Source: Euglena gracilis (lineage: Eukaryota; Euglenida; Euglenophyceae; Euglenales). From it: 64,000 nucleotides of DNA. Of the stretch, positions 62,787-64,000 are shown piece by piece. The stretch spans positions 44,092,281 to 44,156,280 of the forward strand of contig CP154956.1 in NCBI GenBank assembly GCA_039621445.1, read 5' to 3'. The number at the start of each line of letters is the position of its first letter. The first letter of the stretch is position 1. The notes below the pieces were generated by a model. That model had not been told where the DNA came from and made no database searches. It worked only from the letters and a program-made list of their open reading frames with translations. The position numbers and the translations under genes are program-made.

Positions 62787-63938
62787 GGTTATGTGTGCCA
62801 ATGTGAATGCAACATGTACATGTGAATGTGATGTAACATGAATGAGAACATGTGTTTCTGAAATATATGTGTGCATACACATGCTCGCATTAAGGGACGT
62901 GATGCTTTTCTTTCGTTAAGGACTGCCCGTGGGCTCAAGTACCGGCCAACGGTCAAATAGGGGGGGAAAATTGATTTAATTGTCGAAAATTGAATTTAAA
63001 AGTAAAAAAGATGCAAATTTTTTGGTCTTTGGGTAGATGGCCGATGGTCCAAGGATGCCAGAATCCCCCCCCCCCCAACGTCAACTGGTTTTCCCAGAGT
63101 ATGGTTTTTTTTACAACCATCTTTCTTGTGGATTTTTCATTGAATGCGCTGGGACAGGATTTCCCCCCCCTTATGAGCCACCCTGGTGCACATTATGCAT
63201 ATGTGTTTGTATCAATGTGTCAATGTGTTTCCTTCGACGGCTTTCAAATCCATGCGTGTGAAACACCGCACCTGATGGAGCCGGCACCCAAGCAGCCAAA
63301 TCTCCGCCGCCCCCAAGGCCGTGAGTCCCCCAAGCCCGGCAATGACCCGCGCACCACGATGACCCGTACACCGCGCCCCGTGCCCACCCCAGGCCGCCCA
63401 GACCGTGAAGGGGGCGGCCGAGATGGTGCTGGCGACTGGCAAACACCCGGGGCAGTTGAAGGACGCGGTCTGCTCCCCCGGCGGCACCACCATCGAGGTC
63501 CGCCCCCCCCTCTTCTTGTTGCACGCCGCAGACCGCTCCGTTGGGGCTGTGCCAACAACAGCCCCAACGGTGTTGTTGGCTGTTGTGTTGCGTTGTGCCA
63601 GACCGGCCTCCCCGGCGCATCCGTGCTCCGTCCCGCTCCGAACGCAACCGGGGACGTGGCGGGCGTGGGTTGGGTGGCGGCCGCTGGACGGTCCGTTCCC
63701 CGCTGTCTTCTTGGGGCAGGGGGTGGCGGCCCTGGAGAACGGCGGCCTGCGGGCGGCGTGCATCAATGCCGTCTTCAACGCGTCCTCTCGCTCCGCCGCC
63801 CTCGGTGCCCCCCCCCCCTCCTCAGCCATGGCTCCATGGGGTCACCTCTCCTGGCTTCATTGGCTCCTCCAACTCCCCGCGTTTTATTTGTTTTCCGCAG
63901 ACGCTGAAAGTCGTTGCAGGGAGCTGCGCCACGGCTGA
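58922..63938 (+). CDS. P5CR: Pyrroline-5-carboxylate reductase, 10 exons
   Basis: Catalyses the last step of proline synthesis, NAD(P)H-dependent reduction of pyrroline-5-carboxylate. Exons: 58,922-58,990; 59,205-59,285; 60,251-60,334; 61,575-61,635; 61,724-61,843; 62,003-62,125; 62,508-62,587; 63,393-63,497; 63,720-63,804; 63,901-63,938. They total 846 nt, 281 residues plus TGA, the normal family size, and every junction agrees in phase. The first exon gives [16 protein letters not shown], the Rossmann GxGxMxxA motif. Next come [24 protein letters not shown], and the family signature [20 protein letters not shown]...AGLPR, then [10 protein letters not shown]. No organelle-targeting extension is present, so it is probably cytosolic. 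Nothing is broken. Introns 2 and 3 hold transposons and intron 7 a GT microsatellite. Confidence 0.93.
59404..59862. mobile_element. TA-flanked C-tract element (AAATAATACC type) in P5CR intron 2
   Basis: AACCCCCCCCAAATAATACC at the left is mirrored by GGTATTATTTGGGGGGGGTT at the right, a 20-bp TIR, with TA on both sides. GGTATTATTT next to G-runs recurs at least six times inside. Confidence 0.75.
60493..61526. mobile_element. hAT element in P5CR intron 3 (1,034 bp)
   Basis: Ends CAGGCTTGTGCTTA and TAAGCACAAGCCTC (last base changed); 8-bp duplication CTCCAGGC at 60,485-60,492 and 61,527-61,534. Internal TTTTTTGCGCATT and TTTTTGCACATT units repeat at 60,575-60,815 and 61,205-61,265. Confidence 0.8.
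62728..62783. repeat. (GT)n microsatellite in P5CR intron 7
   Basis: Twenty-odd GT units. Confidence 0.97.
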
Positions 63939-64000
63939 AATTCTGGCGGATCATGCTCTATTCCCTTGAACTTCCTTCCTGTCTTCATATCTGACCTGAA

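Overview
This is a nuclear genome window from a eukaryote. The genes are split by GT-AG introns, the exons are GC-rich, and the long introns are T-rich and packed with microsatellites, homopolymer C/G runs and DNA transposons. Nothing looks bacterial. The proC-type protein at the right end resembles plant and algal enzymes, so a protist or alga is plausible, but I cannot name the species.

Left third (1-29,700). After an assembly gap (7-568) comes the 3' part of a PIF1-type helicase ending in an OTU-like domain (638-4175). A 1,240-bp Mutator-like element (1222-2461, 9-bp target duplication, TIRs of about 200 bp) splits it. Downstream lie about 20 copies of an 85-bp satellite, then GTGCAC-rich repeats, then a composite array of units of about 1.2 kb (7.7-12.0 kb). 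From 12 to 29.7 kb the DNA is mostly mobile-element debris: a non-LTR reverse transcriptase pseudogene, a hAT transposase fragment with a BED finger and two stops, a relic of the Mutator-like element, small orphan exons, strong palindromes, and a family of short elements built from C-tracts alternating with A/T-rich 7-mers and usually bounded by TA.

Right half (30,400-63,940). Two host genes lie on the + strand. The first (30,428-57,134) is a very long DExH-box helicase gene of at least 29 exon blocks. Motif Ia (TQQRR), DEVH, SAT, TNIAES and QRAGRAGR can be followed in order, then the HA2-like and C-terminal parts. It is most like TDRD9/Spindle-E helicases, which act in piRNA silencing of transposons. 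Three of its exons are split by hAT-like elements with 8-bp duplications, and in each case removal of the element plus one duplication restores the reading frame. The second gene (58,922-63,938) is a complete ten-exon pyrroline-5-carboxylate reductase, 281 residues, whose splice phases all agree.

The main theme is transposon traffic in and around conserved genes. Four ORF-breaking insertions (one in the PIF1 gene, three in the DExH gene) are frame-exact on removal and none offers a GT-AG intron that would restore the frame. Either these are very young insertions (or a dead allele), or the organism removes them precisely. I cannot tell which from sequence alone.
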